Shown here: positions 57,058-57,474 of the stretch, piece after piece | Numbering within the stretch: the stretch's first letter is position 1 | Layout of the letters: each line of letters begins with the position of its first letter | Source of the DNA: Thermoleophilia bacterium | GTDB lineage: Bacteria; Actinomycetota; Thermoleophilia; UBA2241 | Reading direction: 5' to 3' | Assembly: GCA_016933475.1 (NCBI GenBank) | Contig: JAFGAW010000279.1 | Span: 1-57,474 of the forward strand | DNA: 57,474 bases | Made by a program: the position numbers and the translations under genes | The notes under the pieces: model-generated | Databases searched by the model: none | Seen by the model: the letters and a program-made list of their open reading frames with translations, nothing else | Told to the model about the DNA's origin: nothing

Positions 57058-57474
57058 ACGACGAGGGCGGCGATCGACGACCAACTGACACTCATCTGGG
57101 ACGAGGCGAAGACGCACCTTCGCGCCCAGGTCAACGAGCCCACCTTCCGCCTCTGGTTCGATCGCACCGTGCCAGTCGCCCTCGACGACACGATCTTCGT
57201 GCTGGGTGTCGCCAACGACTTCGCCCGCGAGTGGGTCGAGAAGCGCTTCACCGGCAAGGTGAGCGAAGCCCTCGGTGCCGTGCTCGGTCTCGAGGTCGGC
57301 GTGCGCGTCGTCGTCGACGAGCGGGCGGCCGCACTGCCGGTGGCGCCGGCGAGCGGTGCCCCGAGCGACGCGGCCGCCGCCACGCCCGGTGCCACCGAGC
57401 CCGGAAGCCCGGAGTCCGGCGCTCCCGCGGCGGGCGCCCAGAGGCCGCAGTCCGCGGCCCGCCGCGAGCGCCGC
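57058..57474 (+). CDS. dnaA: Chromosomal replication initiator DnaA, N-terminal part (cut by window edge)
   Basis: The frame is open from 57040 to the window edge. It encodes the DnaA domain I pattern TLIWDEAKTHLRAQVNEPTF, LWFDRTVPVAL, then FVLGVANDFAREWVEKRF, followed by the Ala/Pro/Gly-rich domain II. The AAA+ domain is off the edge. No ATG, GTG or TTG occurs in frame between the stop at 57037 and the conserved region; ACG at 57058 or 57061 or ATC at 57073 are the only nearby options, and CTG is at 57085. GGGAG is at 57053-57057 and AGGG at 57064-57067. The exact start is unresolved. Confidence 0.85.

Overview
The window is about 57 kb of very GC-rich DNA that looks like the chromosome of an actinobacterium, possibly a Thermoleophilia relative. 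This placement is an inference. It rests on GC content, a UPF0182 protein, a class E-like sortase, GTG/TTG starts, several apparently leaderless genes and tRNAs with encoded CCA. The right edge runs into dnaA, with DnaA boxes just upstream, so the window probably ends beside the replication origin.

Layout. 1-7.6 kb: the tail of an aldehyde:ferredoxin oxidoreductase, a quinone-reductase-like MDR protein, a class V aminotransferase, GlpD divergent from an FAD oxidoreductase, and a GntR regulator whose probable operator occurs three times. 7.9-16.6 kb: a peptide/opine-type ABC transporter (lipoprotein, two permeases, two ATPases fused in one chain), an enolase-superfamily enzyme and a first MttB-like methyltransferase. 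17-27 kb: tRNA-Asp, tRNA-Val, a soluble histidine kinase, FetAB-like iron export, three type IV pilin-like proteins and a UPF0182 protein. 27-41 kb: a GAF-GAF-GGDEF protein, then a long minus-strand run: three MttB-like methyltransferases, lysine 2,3-aminomutase, a RACo-type corrinoid-activating ferredoxin/ATPase, two EamA exporters, a class III aminotransferase and a Kce-type beta-keto acid cleavage enzyme. 41.6-51 kb: an ornithine/lysine racemase-like protein, three more MttB-family genes and a polar amino acid ABC transporter. 51-57 kb: sortase, MoeA, a FlgM-like small protein, a VanZ-like protein, thiamine pyrophosphokinase plus ThiT under a TPP riboswitch, the DnaA-box region, an ATPase/winged-helix protein and dnaA.

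The main finding is at 44517-45986. This MttB gene is interrupted only by one in-frame TAG at codon 328. The reading frame continues for 161 more codons with full family similarity, and the TAG aligns with the pyrrolysine position of methanogen trimethylamine methyltransferase. Six paralogs carry T, L, V, A, C or S at that position. So one apparent pyrrolysine methyltransferase lies among six non-pyrrolysine relatives, which in other bacteria demethylate quaternary amines such as betaines and carnitine. No corrinoid protein and no pylT/pylSBCD genes are visible here; they would have to lie elsewhere.

Working hypothesis (inference): the minus-strand run is a catabolic island for N-methylated lysine or related betaines. 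Methyltransferases and RACo would handle corrinoid-dependent demethylation. KamA would make a beta-amino acid, the aminotransferase a beta-keto acid, and the Kce-like enzyme would cleave it with acetyl-CoA.
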